This document shows positions 32,677-32,803 of a stretch of 32,803 nucleotides of DNA, in pieces. Numbering within the stretch: the first letter of the stretch is position 1; the number at the start of each line of letters is the position of its first letter. A model generated the notes under the pieces. That model did not search any database, was not told where the DNA came from, and worked only from the letters and a program-made list of their open reading frames with translations. The position numbers and the translations under genes were made by a program. Origin of the DNA: Gammaproteobacteria bacterium (GTDB lineage Bacteria > Pseudomonadota > Gammaproteobacteria > UBA1113); assembly GCA_021773295.1 (NCBI GenBank), contig JAJFKI010000057.1, positions 1 to 32,803 of the forward strand, given 5' to 3'.

Positions 32677-32803
32677 AAGCGCCGGAATCTTTCACTCACG
32701 CCATAAGCTAAGCTATTTTAAGAGATAATATTTTGGCTATATTAAAGAGCGATTCATTTGCAGCCTTTCTCTTGAAGTCAAACTCTCCATGCAAATTGAC
32801 ATG

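Noticed and set aside
1..32803. CRISPR arrays, tRNA or rRNA genes, intact insertion sequences
   Set aside because: No regularly spaced repeats, cloverleaf sequences, rRNA segments or transposase genes were seen by eye.

Overview
The window looks like part of a conjugative plasmid or integrative conjugative element from a gammaproteobacterium of the Legionellales type (Legionella, Coxiella, Berkiella or Rickettsiella relatives). I infer this from a VirB/Lvh-type type IV secretion operon, an ankyrin-repeat protein, and other proteins with eukaryotic-like features beside it. No rRNA, tRNA, CRISPR array or intact insertion sequence was seen, so the host is not firmly fixed.

Left part (1-12,832, all + strand): one tightly packed operon. 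A partial gene of unknown function, a small acidic protein and an SSB-like OB-fold protein are followed by virB2, B3, B4, B5, B7, a second small lipoprotein, virB6, B8, B9, B10, B11 and virD4. Many joints are ATGA or TAATG overlaps. VirB1 is not in the window. A Pro/Thr-rich protein of unknown function closes the operon at a probable bidirectional terminator.

Middle (12,923-19,410): accessory cargo. Three minus-strand genes encode a 116-aa protein, a 526-aa protein with a degenerate J domain (HVD instead of HPD), and a roughly 856-aa coiled-coil protein ending in the eukaryotic prenylation motif CLIQ (a CaaX box) after a basic stretch. A plus-strand AT-rich ankyrin-repeat gene follows. The best reading is a set of candidate effectors lying next to the secretion system.

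DNA-processing part (19,788-26,374): a 1778-aa TraA (Q-type relaxase, RecD-like helicase, Toprim/primase-like C-terminus) is divergent from traC, traD and a membrane protein. Between them is a clear oriT: a 7-bp inverted repeat followed by the ATTGCG/CCCTT nick core known from RSF1010 and Ti plasmids. The traA promoter lies against this oriT and would give an almost leaderless mRNA. By analogy, DNA to the right of the nick enters the recipient first.

Right part (26,521-32,803), the predicted leading region: an orphan trypsin-like peptidase, a toxin-antitoxin-like pair, a convergent higBA pair, a candidate small RNA with its own promoter and terminator, two unknown minus-strand genes, a segment rich in DnaA-box-like sites, an exported endonuclease I, a cold-shock protein, and a protein resembling the C-terminal part of plasmid replication initiators. 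The last item and the DnaA-box segment favour a replicating plasmid, or an element derived from one.
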